Shown in pieces: positions 10,098 through 21,281 of a stretch of 64,000 nt of DNA. Where the stretch lies: NCBI GenBank assembly GCA_964036045.1, contig OZ038386.1:16070329-16134328 (forward strand). The letters run 5' to 3'. Source of the stretch: Eutreptiella sp. 'Long Island Sound 2002' (Eukaryota; Euglenozoa; Euglenophyceae; Eutreptiales; Eutreptiaceae). Position 1 is the stretch's first letter; each line of letters begins with the position of its first letter. The notes under the pieces are model-generated. The model was not told where the DNA came from, did no database searches, and saw only the letters and a list, made by a program, of their open reading frames with translations. The position numbers and the translations under genes were made by a program.

Positions 10098-12186
10098 ATG
10101 CCGCCCACGGTCTCTGCCACGGATGTTGCAGCCATCACGGCGGCAGTACTCGAGAAGTTGAGACAGGACGTCACTGCAGCGGTTACGCAGGCGCTGGGAC
10201 AGCGACAGGGCAATGGAGTGCCCTCCAGGCGCAGCAGGAGCGAGAGCTTGGGCGAACGGCAGCGGCGAGAGCAGCCTCCAGCAGTGCGCAAGGACACGGA
10301 CACTCCGCCCTCTGGCAGGAGCCGCAGCAGGGGCACACAACAGCGCTCGGGGAGCCCGCGCGCGCTACGGACACGCGGCACCACGCCGGCCACGGTGAAG
10401 GCGAAACCCGGCACGGCAACGACCGAGAGTGCCCTGCTCGCTACTATCGAGGAGTTACGAGGCACTATACGCGATCTGAGGAAGGAGATTGCAGCCCTGC
10501 GCAACGCTGGGGGCTCGCAGCAGCCGCAGGAGGCAGGAGCGCGGCAGAAGGAGCGGCGCGCCCGCGAGGAGGAGAAGAAGGACGCCACGGAGAGGACTCA
10601 GCTGGCACAGCCCCCGCCCCAGCAGACCTACGCGTCGGCGGTGCAGACGTCCACGCGGAGAGGGCGTGCGCACACGGTGGTGATCGCCAAGAAAGAGCCT
10701 CAGGCTGCAGGTATCCCTCTCCAGCCAGTCGCGGAGGAGCTCCAGAGAACGGCCGAAAAGGGAGGATATGGTGCTGTACTGCCGGCACGGCCGTACAGGG
10801 ATCGCGATCCGGTAGACACGGGTATGACTCAGCTGGCGCCGTCGTCTACGCCAGCGCAATGGCCCACGACGCTCAAGAAATTGCTTGTGGTGGGCAAAGC
10901 CACGGAAGATGCATGGGCTCTGGCCTCGGAGGCGCTGATGACTCACAAGAGCCTGCAGGAAGTGGCTGCGATCGTGAATGTGGGGTGCCCGGGAGCAGCA
11001 CCGGCGATCGATACCCTGCTTCGCTCGGTGGGATGGAGCAAGGAGGAGCTGGCTCTCACAGGCGCTCACCTGTCAGTCACGGCGACCAGCAGATCCAGCC
11101 AATGGGAGCCTGTCGACCCGGGGCCAGCGGTGTGGCCACCGGGGTATCGTCTGCTGCTAAGGTGGAGCACGAAGGAGACCCGAGAGGACAAAGCACCGCA
11201 ACCGCTAGCTGCGGTGGTCACTGCAGGCACTGCAGGAATGGCACGCCTGTATTGCTCGCTGGACAAGTTGGAGGTAGCCGACGGCTTACCTCCCAACCGA
11301 ACGAAGGCGGATGCCACCAGGTGGGGGTGCAGAGTGGCCTGGGACCACCTGAAGGAGATAGTCCAGCCGCGGCTGAAAACAGAGGCCGCCCATGGCAGTC
11401 AGGGGCGGCCCGGGGGACACGCTGGAGGTCGCCATGGACTTGAAGATGGAACAGGTCCGATCGGCGGTCCGTCACTCGGGCAGATGCCCGGGGGTCGAGT
11501 ACTGGGCGGGCAAACCAGCCCCAGAGGCGCTAACGACAACCACTGTGTGGATGAATCTCCCGACGGAAATCAGAACGACCACGGCCGACATATGGACACG
11601 CCTACAGGAGGCCCCCTGGTTTGCGGGGATACGCGCCGTAGATCGGCCAGGCAGGATTGGGGTCTCCGTCTGGGGCCCTGCGCCAGTATGCGACGACATT
11701 CGCGGGCGACTGGCGGCGGAGCTGGGTACAGAGGTGAAACGGCCCAAAACACTTGCTCGAGTGTACGGCTATGGGCCTGGCTTTGGCCTGGATGCCTGTG
11801 ATCCGCACTCCTATGCCCAGCAGGAAGTACGCCGGGTGTGGCCGTCCATGGATGTGAAGCTACTGGACTGCCAGCATCTCACGCGGTCCGGCCTTCAGCG
11901 CCCCACCTTCGCGCTTACTCTGGAGGGCGTACCGAAGGAATGGGAGCAGTCCATCTTGCGGGAGAGCGACGCGCGGCTGCGACAGAAGGTATGGGTCCGG
12001 TGTGTGACCCAACAGACCGCAGGGCAAAGGAAGCATGTGGGCCCTGGCACACAGCTGGTACGTGGCCCCCGGCCGGAGGCGGAGGACCCCAGCCAACAAC
12101 TGGCACAGCAGGAGCCGTGGAGGTCGCCGCAGAACGACGAGGTGGAGAGCGAGGAAGAGGACATGAACGGAGCAGGCGAGCTGTGA
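10098..12186 (+). pseudogene. LINE ORF1 protein with one frameshift
   Basis: The frame starts at ATG 10098 and reads a Ser/Arg-rich N-terminus, a short coiled coil (words IEELRGTIRDLRKEIAALRN), an Arg/Glu-rich segment, and a conserved C-terminal half. Conserved reading moves to the +1 frame near 11390 and continues to the TGA at 12184-12186. The acidic tail includes EVESEEEDMNG. No CCHC knuckle is visible. The equivalent protein in the second LINE (14663-16360) aligns across the same joint, so this was one protein and the shift is probably a mutation. The likely role is RNA binding in the retrotransposition particle, by analogy with other ORF1 proteins. Confidence 0.75.
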
Positions 12187-12187
12187 C

Positions 12188-13826
12188 GCACGTCTGGGGA
12201 AGGGCCCGGATACTGATCCTATGGTTGTCGCTTGCGGGATGGCTCTGGCTGATTGCGGCTACGACATCGACGACAGGCGGCGTGCACATGCCTCAACGAC
12301 GCCCCCTGCCTACTCTGGGATGGCCGAAGCAGTATGATCTGCAGACCCCCCCCCTGGGGGGGCCCCAGGATCCGGACCCTCAGCCCGGCAGGAGGGTGTC
12401 TCTACGCCCACAGCCCAGGAGGGCGCCCCGGGAGGAGGCGATGGCCTTGGGTCCCCTCCGGGGGGTGCTAGCAGGATGGCTCCGGTTGGATGCGACTACG
12501 ATATCGGCGGCAGGCGGCGTGCGAGTGCCCCAGCGGCGCCCCCCGTCGGCTCTGGGGTGGCCGAAGCAGTACGACCTGCAAGCCATGCTGCTGGGCCGTT
12601 GTGGGGATATTCATCCGAGGCCGGGACCCCTGCAGGTGGAGTCCGCGAATGTGACCTCTCTTCGGCGGCACTGGCGGCAAGTCATGACCTCCAAGGCCGA
12701 CATAGTGTGCCTTCAAGAAACGCGGCTCACCGCAGCAGGACAGAGAGCCATGGCCGCGCTGGCACGCAAAATGGGATGGTGCGCGCTCTGGGGCGCGCCG
12801 CTCGATCATAACGGAGCGAGAGTATGGGACACAGGCCCCGGCGGCGTGGGCATACTGTATCGCCCAGGCATGGTGATGCAGCTGGCGGCTCGCCCGGCGG
12901 ATGATGAGGCCGTCCAGGCACTGTGGGCGTCAGGGAGGTGGATGCATGCCCACCTGGCGCATGCGGAGGGCCGCAGCATTCTCAACGTACAAGTGGCCTA
13001 TGGTATCGTGGCACAAAAACCCCCTAATGCCCAGCTATGGAAAACGGTGTTGCGCTACACGGCCAGGCTGGGGAATTCCCCGCGGATAATATGTGCAGAC
13101 TTTAATTTCCGACTCTCCGACGAGAACGACATGCCGAGGGAAATGTTCACAGCATTACGGAAGGGCCTCCTCGTGGATGTCATGAGGGCCCGTGCGGAGG
13201 CCCGGGGGCATAAGCCATGCCCGACCTACCAGGGCGGCTCGGGCGCGGAAACCCGCATTGATGGGATCCTGACGGACCCCAGAGTGGCCTCCCTGGTATA
13301 GGAGGACAGGGTAATTAAGAAGCCGGGGCTGCCGGGTCATTCTCTCCTGCGAGTGAGCATTAGCCTGGACATGGCGAACCAGAAGGTGACCAAGATCAGG
13401 AGCCTGGAGGACCCTGAGGAGCACAACATGCACACGGAGGAACGCCAACGGCTGGCCTCAATTTTCTGGGACAGCATGCGTAGACCCTAGAAAGCGGCGG
13501 TATGCGCCGAGGACGTCAACGGCATGTGGCACACGTGGACATGGGCGGCGGAAGAATTTTTGCTGATGGAGCTCGGGGAGGATAGCACCGTGGAGTCGGC
13601 GCTCCGCATGCATTGGCCGGGCCCCCCGGTGGTGAAGACCGACCCGATGGAGCTAGAAAAACGGGGGCGGGGCACGTCGCATACAGTGGCCACTACCAAG
13701 CTTTGCCCTAATAAGAAACTGCCCAGCGGGGCCCCAAAAACCAGAGCCATTCGGATCATGGACGCGGTCAAAGGAGCGCTGAAGCAGGTGCTGCGGTATG
13801 TTCGGGCGCAGGAACAGCAGGCTTGA
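12188..13826 (+). pseudogene. LINE ORF2, endonuclease domain and linker
   Basis: One frame (0) runs from about 12188 to the TGA at 13824, interrupted by two in-frame TAG codons at 13299 and 13488. The domain from 12630 to 13300 is an apurinic/apyrimidinic-like endonuclease: ANVTSLRRH at the start, DIVCLQETRL (metal-binding Glu), GGVGILY, the catalytic ICADFNF and the late ETRIDGILT. The usual SxH end is seen after the first stop as PGLPGHSLL. The endonuclease nicks target DNA for target-primed reverse transcription. Upstream at 12600 is CGDIHPRPGP, resembling the 2A-like motif of other LINEs. A 120-bp internal duplication precedes it. Confidence 0.85.
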
Positions 13827-13859
13827 CAAGAGTGGGCGGGTGGCCCAGGGGGGTAGAGC

Positions 13860-14590
13860 AATGCTGGCTCTCTGCGCACAGGGGCATGGACCAACTGCAA
13901 CGGGAGCGACCCCCCCCCCCTGCCCCCTGGAGGGGATTGTGGTGCCTTCGCGAGACAGACTATGCGATGCCCGGACGTTGGAGCAGCTCATGGCGGCCCT
14001 GGAAGCGGCGGTACGAGCGCGAGCGCTGGCGGAGGAGAGGGCGCGAGTGCAGGCCTGGAGACAGTGGATAGATGAATCCTGGGCGACCTCGCCAGGGGTG
14101 GTATATCGATGGATCAGAGGAGCGGGGTACGCAGCCTTGCAAATGGTGCGGACCCCAAGCGGGGAGTTCACGGCGAACATTGCAGAAATGGATGAGGCCA
14201 TCAGAGCGGCTTGGGCGCCAGTGAACAGACGCTATGAGGCGAACCCGGAGCCCTCTGTCGACAAGTTCATGCAGGTATATAGGCACCATGTGCGACACAG
14301 TGCGATGAAGGCCAGAATACTCACAGGTGACGTACTGCTGCAGCAGGCACGCAAAATGGGGGTAAAAACGGCTAATGGCCTGGACCTCTGGTCAATTGGC
14401 CTGCTTAAGCGCCTCCCGACACCCTTTTGGGACGCGCTGGCGGAGCTCCTGCGCATGGTGGAGCGCACAAGACAGTGGCCAGACAGGGTGGCAGAAGGTT
14501 TCACGTCGCTCGTGCCCAAAGGAGAAGGGGGGGGGCGACCCCATGAAGCTGCGGGGGCCCTGGACCCATACGGGCCTCCCTCTATAGTAT
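13860..14590 (+). pseudogene. LINE reverse transcriptase N-terminal fragment
   Basis: Frame 1 encodes the pre-RT region of a non-LTR reverse transcriptase (RQWIDESWATSPGVVYRWIRG, then the RT0-like LPTPFWDALAELLRMVERTR and WPDRVAEGFTSLVPKGEGGG). It breaks at the DP.K.RPI position: the next frame reads DPMKLR before poly-C. The palm motifs with the catalytic aspartates (FADD-type) are absent, so no active enzyme could be made. Confidence 0.8.
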
Positions 14591-16409
14591 TGTTCTCCCC
14601 CCCCCCACACACGGGTGTTTTGTTTGCCCCCTGCACATTGGTAACACCACATACCCAATGTCATGCACAGGCCCACGGCAGAGCCTGTGCATGACAACAA
14701 GCCGGCCACGGCCCATGAAGAGCAAGTGTCGGAGGTCATCAAAGACCTGAGAGAAACAATTCGAGAGCTGCGTGCAGCCCTCCAGGTGACAGGGAAGGGG
14801 CCTGCGCAGGTAGACTAATCCAAGGATCATGCTGCTGCGACAGACGCACATGCACACACACATACACAAGTTGCGGATACCAAATCCTCATACCGAGCTG
14901 CTCTGCTACGCAAAGCCGGAGCACAGAGCCACCTGGTGGTCAAAGCGGTCCCAAACCTTGAGGAGCCTCTGCAGCCCACGGCCAGCTTGGTGCGCACCAA
15001 TGAGGGAAAGCATGAATTGCAAGAGGCTATGCAAAGGCCACAGCAAAGCTGAGCTGAAAATGCAGCAGATGGGAGCCTCCAAGCTTGTCTCGGAATGGAA
15101 GGTCACGGAGGCGACAGAAAAGGCCTTCACGCATGTCTTGCTGGTGTGTTGGCCTAAGCGCTCAAGAAACATGACAGCATCCAGAGTGTGAGCGTGCACG
15201 TGCTGGGCACAGGGGGGAAGCGTCATGTGGCCACAATTCAAGGGATATTGGAAGCCATGGGGAGAACCAGGGAGAGCCTCACCATCAACAATGTAGTGCT
15301 CGGCGTCAAGGTGATCACCCGCAGGATGGAATGGAGTCCAAAACAGGACACGGAGACCACCGTCATCCCGCCTTATCACTCACGACTGCTATGCTGAGAG
15401 CAATCAGCGGAAGGCACAGAAAGTGAGGACACGGAGCCAGAGGAATTGCCCAAGGAAAAACCATCCATCCGTGTCATATGCTGCCTGGATCCAACTATGT
15501 TGCGCACAGGAGGCGAGGAGGGCGCAAACGTGAGGGCAGCCAGGTGGACTAAGGACAAGTGTTGGGAGCTCACGGCACCGTACTTGAAACCCACGGTGGC
15601 GACCCCCCCCCATGCAGGTGGGCAAAAGAGGAGCAAAATTCGAGGTAACGATGATGCTGCCAGCATCTATAGTGAAGCAAATCCTCCGTAACAGCGGACG
15701 GGTCACTGGTGCAGAGTCCCGTTGTTCATGAGCTGCGATAACGACGTCAACACGCTGCAGGCGAACATGGTGTGGGTTAAACTCCTGGCCAGCGCAAAGC
15801 GCTCCACTGCTGATCAGTGGCGCAGGCTGCACAAGCAGCCATGGTTTGCTGGCATTGTTGCCGGGGACCGGTAAGACAGACTGGGGATACGCGTCTGGGG
15901 CGGCCCATCATTCCAGATGTGCATAACAAGATTGCGGGGTTGCTGCGCATTGAACTGCCCCCCCCCCCCCCCCCTGTCACACGAATTAGCGTAAGGGGGT
16001 TTGGCATCTTGATGGGCCTAATCTCTGGTTCCCCGTCTGCAGCACAATGCGAAGCAGACAAAATTCTCGGTGCAAATACCGTGGCAGTCCTCAAGTGCCA
16101 ATGTCACAGTGGGTTGACCTCCCCTGTTTTTGACATGGATATCACAGGAGGCCCAGCCGATTGGGAGGGATGCACGGTTCCAGCCAAGGACTCCCGTATG
16201 CCAGTACGTTGTTGGCACAAATGCGTCAGAAGATCTACTGCCCCCCAGTACAAAGCGATCAGCAGCAGAGCAACCCTTCCCGCAGCAGGGACCCCCCCCC
16301 CCCCGAGGGTGAGGAAATGAAAGACACAGTGGAAGGGGAGGAAGGGGAGGACATCCTGTAGAACCCCCCCACACACAGACATGTAGGTGCCCTGGCACAG
16401 GTCGTTTAA

Positions 16410-17150
16410 CGCTAATTAACACAAACGTCACGTCACTGTGTGTTCACCATGAGGACGTCTTTAGGTTTCAGGCAGATGTTGTTGGCATGCAGGAGGCCAG
16501 GCTAACAGAAGCAGGACAACGCTGCATGCAGGCTGCAGCTGCGGATTTTGGCTGGGCATGTTTCTGGGGCAAAGCATTGGGGCAACCTACAAGTGGCATC
16601 TGGGCCCCCCCTCGAGGGAGGAAGGGGCATGCTTTTCCAAAAGGGTTGGAGTGTACGCAAGGTGGAGGAAGATGAAGAAGATCCCATAGCAAGCAAACTG
16701 TGGCATTCAGGGGGGTGGCTACACGTGTGCGCAGGGATAGGGTCCAGCGGCATCGTAGTAAACATGTGTGTGGCATATGGCATTGCCGGCAACGCAGCAC
16801 TGAATGGCGAGTTCTGGGAGTTAGTCATCTGCTACCTCAGCCACGACACGGGTATTTTCTCTTCACCAACACAAATTTTGACTTCGATTCTTTTCACAAA
16901 TTTCCGGCAGCACCACTCACAGCCCTCGCAGACGGTTGGCTGGTCGATGCTGACCGCACTTTTTCAATTTTACAGCAGCAGCCGTGTGTCAGCAGCTTCT
17001 CGCGTGACGAACAATCTTTCACACGTATTGATGGTATGTTGGGAAGTGCTGTACACATAGGGTCCTTGTCAGACGTGTCCACGGTGCAGCGGCACTCGCC
17101 GCCAGGACATCGGACATCGGCTTGTTCGTTACGTTTTTGATTTGGATAGC
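16410..17150 (+). pseudogene. Decayed LINE endonuclease
   Basis: Frames carry ADVVGMQEARLTEAGQRCM, aligning with DIVCLQETRLTAAGQRAM of the first LINE, then NTNFDFDS in place of ADFNF, then ADGWLVDADRTF and SFTRIDGML at the end. Several frame changes separate these blocks. It cannot encode an active nuclease. Confidence 0.75.
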
Positions 17151-17879
17151 CCCTCGCAGAAGGTTATCAAGACGTGGAAGCTACCCCCCCCCTTCTCCTA
17201 CCCAACAAGATCGCATAAACATCTCCATCACATCTACAATGAACTGCTGCGGCCATATGCGGATGAACGGGGCCGCATGGGATGTCGTCTTGCTGGGCCC
17301 AGTGTGGTCTCTTGGAGCCTTTTTTCTGTCCCTCGGTGCTGTGCGTGGTGCATAAGGCAGTGCTATGTGCCACGCCTACTTTTTGTGATCCACATCCACT
17401 TGCTCCAGAGATCCTCAACGGGTTTTCCCGACTCCTCAGGGGGCCGCAAACCCACCTACTGTCCAAGGTCTGAGGAGCCCTGGGGGCACTGCGCGCAGTC
17501 ATCCAAGTCATCCGGTGGCAACACAAGTAGGCAGGCATAAGGGGCAGCAGAGCGCTGGCATCGGCCAAGCGCAAGGCCCAGCAAAAGGTGCACCTGGGCA
17601 CAGCCCCAGGCAGGTGCATAATCTGGTTTCAGAGTCAGCTCATCCTCACTCCGTATTAGATCCGCTACCAGTCATTTGTGGGATCATCGTAGAATTGGAC
17701 AGCTCTGAACATTGATTCCAAGATGGTGTCTTAAGCACCATGCAGTGAGCAGGCTACGCCAGCTCATGTCAGCCCCCTCCCCCCCCCCCAAAAAGCAAGG
17801 CAAAGAAAAGGGAAAAGGTGCCTAAGCACATCAAAGGGGCAGCACTCCTGCCCAAAGCGCAGGAGGGCATTCAAGGCAA

Positions 17880-18165
17880 CAGGGACAGGGGATGGCATAT
17901 GGCCTTCAGGGACGGCTCAAGGGACGAAATAGCAGGGCTGGCTCACGCAGTTTGGGGTTTGGTGTGGGTGCAGGGATGACAGACAGAACCTGGCACGGGC
18001 GCATGCCCGTGCCAGCACAGGGTGCTGACTGCAGTGCGGGCCAACCGCACTGGAGTTAAGTTGCATGTAGTCACAGACTCAGAAACGATATGTGCTGGAC
18101 TCACCGGGAAGTGTGACAAGTGGGAAAGGCATGGGTGGGTAGCAGGGTTTTGCTTAGTGTGCGTC
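17880..18165 (+). pseudogene. LINE RNase H fragment
   Basis: Two blocks of an RNase H fold are visible: AFRDGSRDEIAGLAHAVWG (first catalytic Asp) and, after a gap with a stop, VKLHVVTDSETICAGLTG followed by KWERHGW. The TDSE block holds the third carboxylate. The sequence loses similarity after about 18160. RNase H would remove RNA from the RNA:DNA hybrid during retrotransposition. Confidence 0.75.
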
Positions 18166-18960
18166 CCACAGAATCCTCAGAATTCCTGGGAGGGTGGGTT
18201 TCCAACTATGCACCCCCCCTCCCCTCCCGTGGCGTGGCTGTTTGCTGTTTGCTGCATGTCTCATTTCAGGAGTTCGCTGGGTGGGTGGGCGGGTGGGTGG
18301 GTGTCTAATAGCCCCCCCCCCCCCCCTGGGGGTGGGGCATTTCTGGGTGCCTGGGTTTCCCAAAATCTGGGTGGGTCTCTAAATCAACCCCTCGCCCCCC
18401 GGTGGTAAAGTCAAACCCTGGTGGGTAGGGGTCCACTGGCCCATCGTGATTTGTGGCAGCAACTTTTGACAAGTTGGAAACTATTGTGCGTAGTGGGTAT
18501 ATTCAATGGGTCCTTTCTCATGTTGCCGGTAAAGAGCAACAACAAAGCAGACAGGTGTGCAACACAGGGTCTGCCCGACAGCTCCCAAGTCCTTGGGTGG
18601 AAGTGGCTTGCTGAAAAACATAGCTTAAACTTAGGGGCAAAACACAGGTGCTAACGGTGATATAACTCAATGCCCCCAACATCGTCCTGGTCTAGCCAAG
18701 TGGCCAGACCTGATTTGGGCATCACGCACGCATGTCGCAACATGCAACAATGTTGCCTTTGCTACCATGAGTCGATTTGGGTGGATCAGATTACTCAAAA
18801 ATGTCCGGAAAAGTGGTGTTGGAATAATTGGTCAAACTAGGGTGCCCCTAGTGACACAGCCATATGCAACCGGAAGGGCCGCTGGGTGGCCAAGTGGCCG
18901 GAGCTGGTATGCACAGAATGTTTCAGTTCTGACTAGGATTCAGTTTGGGTGCAATCAGCA
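18166..18960. other. Non-coding, G/C-run rich
   Basis: No gene is seen. GGGTGGGTGGG patterns (18270-18300), a poly-C near 18311-18325, and two A-box-like words (TAGCCAAGTGG near 18694, TGGCCAAGTGG near 18888) occur without a convincing tRNA fold. Confidence 0.4.
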
Positions 18961-18979
18961 TGTTGGAATGCGTAGGGCA

Positions 18980-19260
18980 AGATACCCACTTCCCACTGTG
19001 CCTTGCATTGCGGTAGCGCATAGAAGGAGTCCCACTACCCGTTGCACGGCTGTGTACTGAAGGAGTCCCACTGCCCACTGCCCTCTACAGTGCGGCAGTG
19101 TATAGAAGGAGTCTCACTACCCTCAGCACTGTGTAGTGTGGCAGTGAACATTCAGAGTCCCACTACCCACTGTCTTTGCCCGTGCAATGTGACTCTGCAC
19201 GAAAGGGATCGCACCGGTGGGATCTTGGCGTTCATTGCCTCTGAGGGAAGGGGGTAGTGC
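18980..19260 (+). repeat. Minisatellite array, left arm of fold-back structure
   Basis: GGAGTCCCACT-type units recur at 19026, 19062, 19109 and 19154 (spacing 36-47 bp), each with CACTGCC or CAGTG words. The same units occur in reverse complement at 20510-21030, on the other side of a central segment. Confidence 0.7.
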
Positions 19261-19430
19261 AGATATTTCTGTGCATTGCACTCAACCATCATGTAGGGGG
19301 CATTCTACAGGAGTATGTTGCAGCACTGTAGGCGGTGGGTAGTGTAGATCGTTCGGTACACTACCGCACTATAGGGGGGCAGGGTTCCCAATTTGGTTTC
19401 CAAGTGGAGGTTTTACAACCCTTCTCAGGG

Positions 19431-19967
19431 TCCAAGGTGAGGGGGCACCCTTAGTGCAGTGCGTGCACAGTGCAATTATTTGGCCGTTTGGCCGTACTAG
19501 AAACCCATAGTTCGTGATAATAGGGCCCTCATTGTTGTCTGACAACAGGTTTTTGATGCTTCTTCTTCATCGGAAATATGGCATATTTGGGTTTTTACCG
19601 TATGTCACCCATTTTTACTTATTTTAACCCCCTTTTTTGCACTTTTTTTTGCTCACTTCCCCGCATGTTTTCTTTTGTAGGTGTTCTACACCCACAGACT
19701 GGGCTTCCGGTTCCCGCAAAGGTTGTTGGCCATTTTGACAAAGGATATGTGGACTTGGAGTATCATCAAGATGGTGTGCTGGTGGTCAATCATGGATGCC
19801 CCATGGACTCTATCTCCTTTGGTATCCCAAGTCTCGATTCACCCCCACCATCTCCGGAAGTCCCTCTCGATGGCCCCGGTGATGAGGGTGATGGCAGCGC
19901 TTTTTTGGGGGGTGGGGGATTTAGTCTAAAAGTAGCGCGCAGTGCAAGGGCTCCCCCTAGGCAACAC
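19431..19967. mobile_element. TIR transposon family T1, copy 2, with SH3/Tudor-like remnant
   Basis: The ends (AGGGGGCACCCTT..TGCAGTGCGTGC at the left, GCGCGCAGTGCAAGGGCTCCCCCT at the right) are imperfect inverted complements, and both match copy 1 at 3966-4712. Inside, 19680-19860 encodes GLPVPAKVVG, GYVDLEYHQDG and GCPMDSISFGIPS, homologous to the segment before the DDE remnant at 33955-34120. A one-base indel near 19692 breaks the frame, because VFYT reads in the neighbouring frame. No DDE domain is present. It is a deleted derivative of an autonomous element. Confidence 0.7.
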
Positions 19968-20509
19968 ATTTTAGCAGCAAGGAGGCGATCCAGAAGTCTT
20001 CTTGGAAACACCATGGCTGAAATCCAGCATTCAAATAGCTCAAAAGGCCGCGCAGCAAATGCGCATCACAGCAAACAAGTTTCGTGTGATTTCGAGCCGC
20101 CTAGCCTGTTCTATGGCCGATTTAGTGTGCGAAAATGGCCATTTTTGGCCACCTTTTAGGACAAGCGTCCTGAAAGTTCACGGCAATCATTAGTGTGTCA
20201 AGCAGGCGTTTACTATGAGGGCCGTTTTTGTTCCATATTGATTGGGCTATTAAATGATTGGAAATGGGTGTTCAATGAGGCATCTCGTACGCGGTGGTGC
20301 AATGCAGCGGTCCACTTGAGGGTGAAAATGAGCCGTTGTTCATCTTTTTTTCATGAGAATCATCTTGAACATGCAAGACCACCTCCAACCTAGGCCGTTC
20401 TTTTTCCACGGCCATTTTCCTATGCATTGAGCAACACTAGGGCCCAGCTTGGTCCTAGTCGTAAGTCTTGATAGTGTAAAGGCTTCAGTACACCGCCACA
20501 CTACAATGG

Positions 20510-21035
20510 GCAGTGGGTAGTAAGAATCCTTCTGTACATGGCCAAAGTGCACGGGCGCAGTGTGCATTGGGCCTTCTTCTGCATACCTACATACCGCCAA
20601 CTTGCATGTTGCTGACTGCACAGTGCAGTGGGCAGTGGGCCTCCTTCGTAAACTGCCCAACTTTAGGGGACAGTGGGCAGTGGGCCTCCTATTCATTGCC
20701 CTAGTGTAAAGAGACCTAGGATACTGGGAATCCTTCAGTACGCTACCTCACTGAAGGGGGCAGGGGGCAGTGGGACTCCTTCAGTACGTTGCCGCACTAC
20801 AGGGGTTAGTGGGCAGTGGGAATCTTGCTGTACACTGCCACATTGCAACAGGGCAGTGGGTATTGGGTATCATGTAGCACACTGCTACACTGTAGTGGGC
20901 CCACTATCCCTTTAGTGTGGCAGTCCCACCGCCGCGTGCCCCCTGCTGTATGGTGGTATATGGATCCACTGTGCACTGCCCGGAGCAGTGCCGCAGTGTA
21001 CTTTAGTTTTGCCACAGCCCACTGCTCCCTGCGGT
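20510..21035 (-). repeat. Minisatellite array, right arm of fold-back structure
   Basis: At least six units of the form CAGTGGGCAGTGGGACTCCTTCAGTA (words GGGACTCC, GGGCCTCC, GGGAATCC) lie in tandem with CACTGC spacers. They are the reverse complement of the 18980-19260 array. About 1.2 kb separates the two arrays, so a single strand could fold back. Confidence 0.7.
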
Positions 21036-21281
21036 GTGGCAATGAGGCTACAAGACCAAGATTCAGTATTGGGGCCCACTCGCTGACTAGTTCCCATTGG
21101 TGTTACATGCCAGCCATTGTGTTTGGGTAACAGTGCCTTTGGCACACACCCACACATGTGGTGTATGTTAGCGAATGCTATGAGATTGCTTGATTGCTGA
21201 AAAAAAATCGCGTGTCCACTTATGCAGATGAAATGAGCACAGGAATTTGAATTTTGAGCACTTTGTGTGCGGGCACTCGGC

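Larger units (their letters stand above)
9960..14590 (+). mobile_element. LINE retrotransposon L1 copy, lacking the RT core
   Basis: A 5' leader (from about 9960, limit uncertain) is followed by an ORF1 protein, an apurinic-type endonuclease and the N-terminal part of a reverse transcriptase, all on the + strand. It stops near 14590, just where RT motif 1 should follow. LINEs are normally 5'-truncated, so loss of the 3' half points to a deletion or to the element at 14640 having landed here. The order ORF1-EN-RT, with RNase H in the sister copy, fits the I/Tad-like group of non-LTR elements. Confidence 0.85.
14640..18165 (+). mobile_element. Second, older LINE copy, head to tail with the first
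   Basis: Related to the 9960-14590 element but heavily decayed with many stops and frameshifts. From ATG 14663 it reads DLRETIRELRAAL, matching ELRGTIRDLRKEI of copy 1. At 15200-15390 and 15450-15600 further ORF1 blocks align (words EWSPKQ against QWEPVD). Endonuclease follows at 16410-17150 and RNase H at 17880-18165. Only about 700 bp separates them, too little for a reverse transcriptase. Confidence 0.75.

Noticed and set aside
10013-11443. 476-codon frame overlapping LINE ORF1
   Set aside because: Gly/Ala/Arg-rich shadow of the GC-rich ORF1, which has a coiled coil and a homologue in the second LINE.
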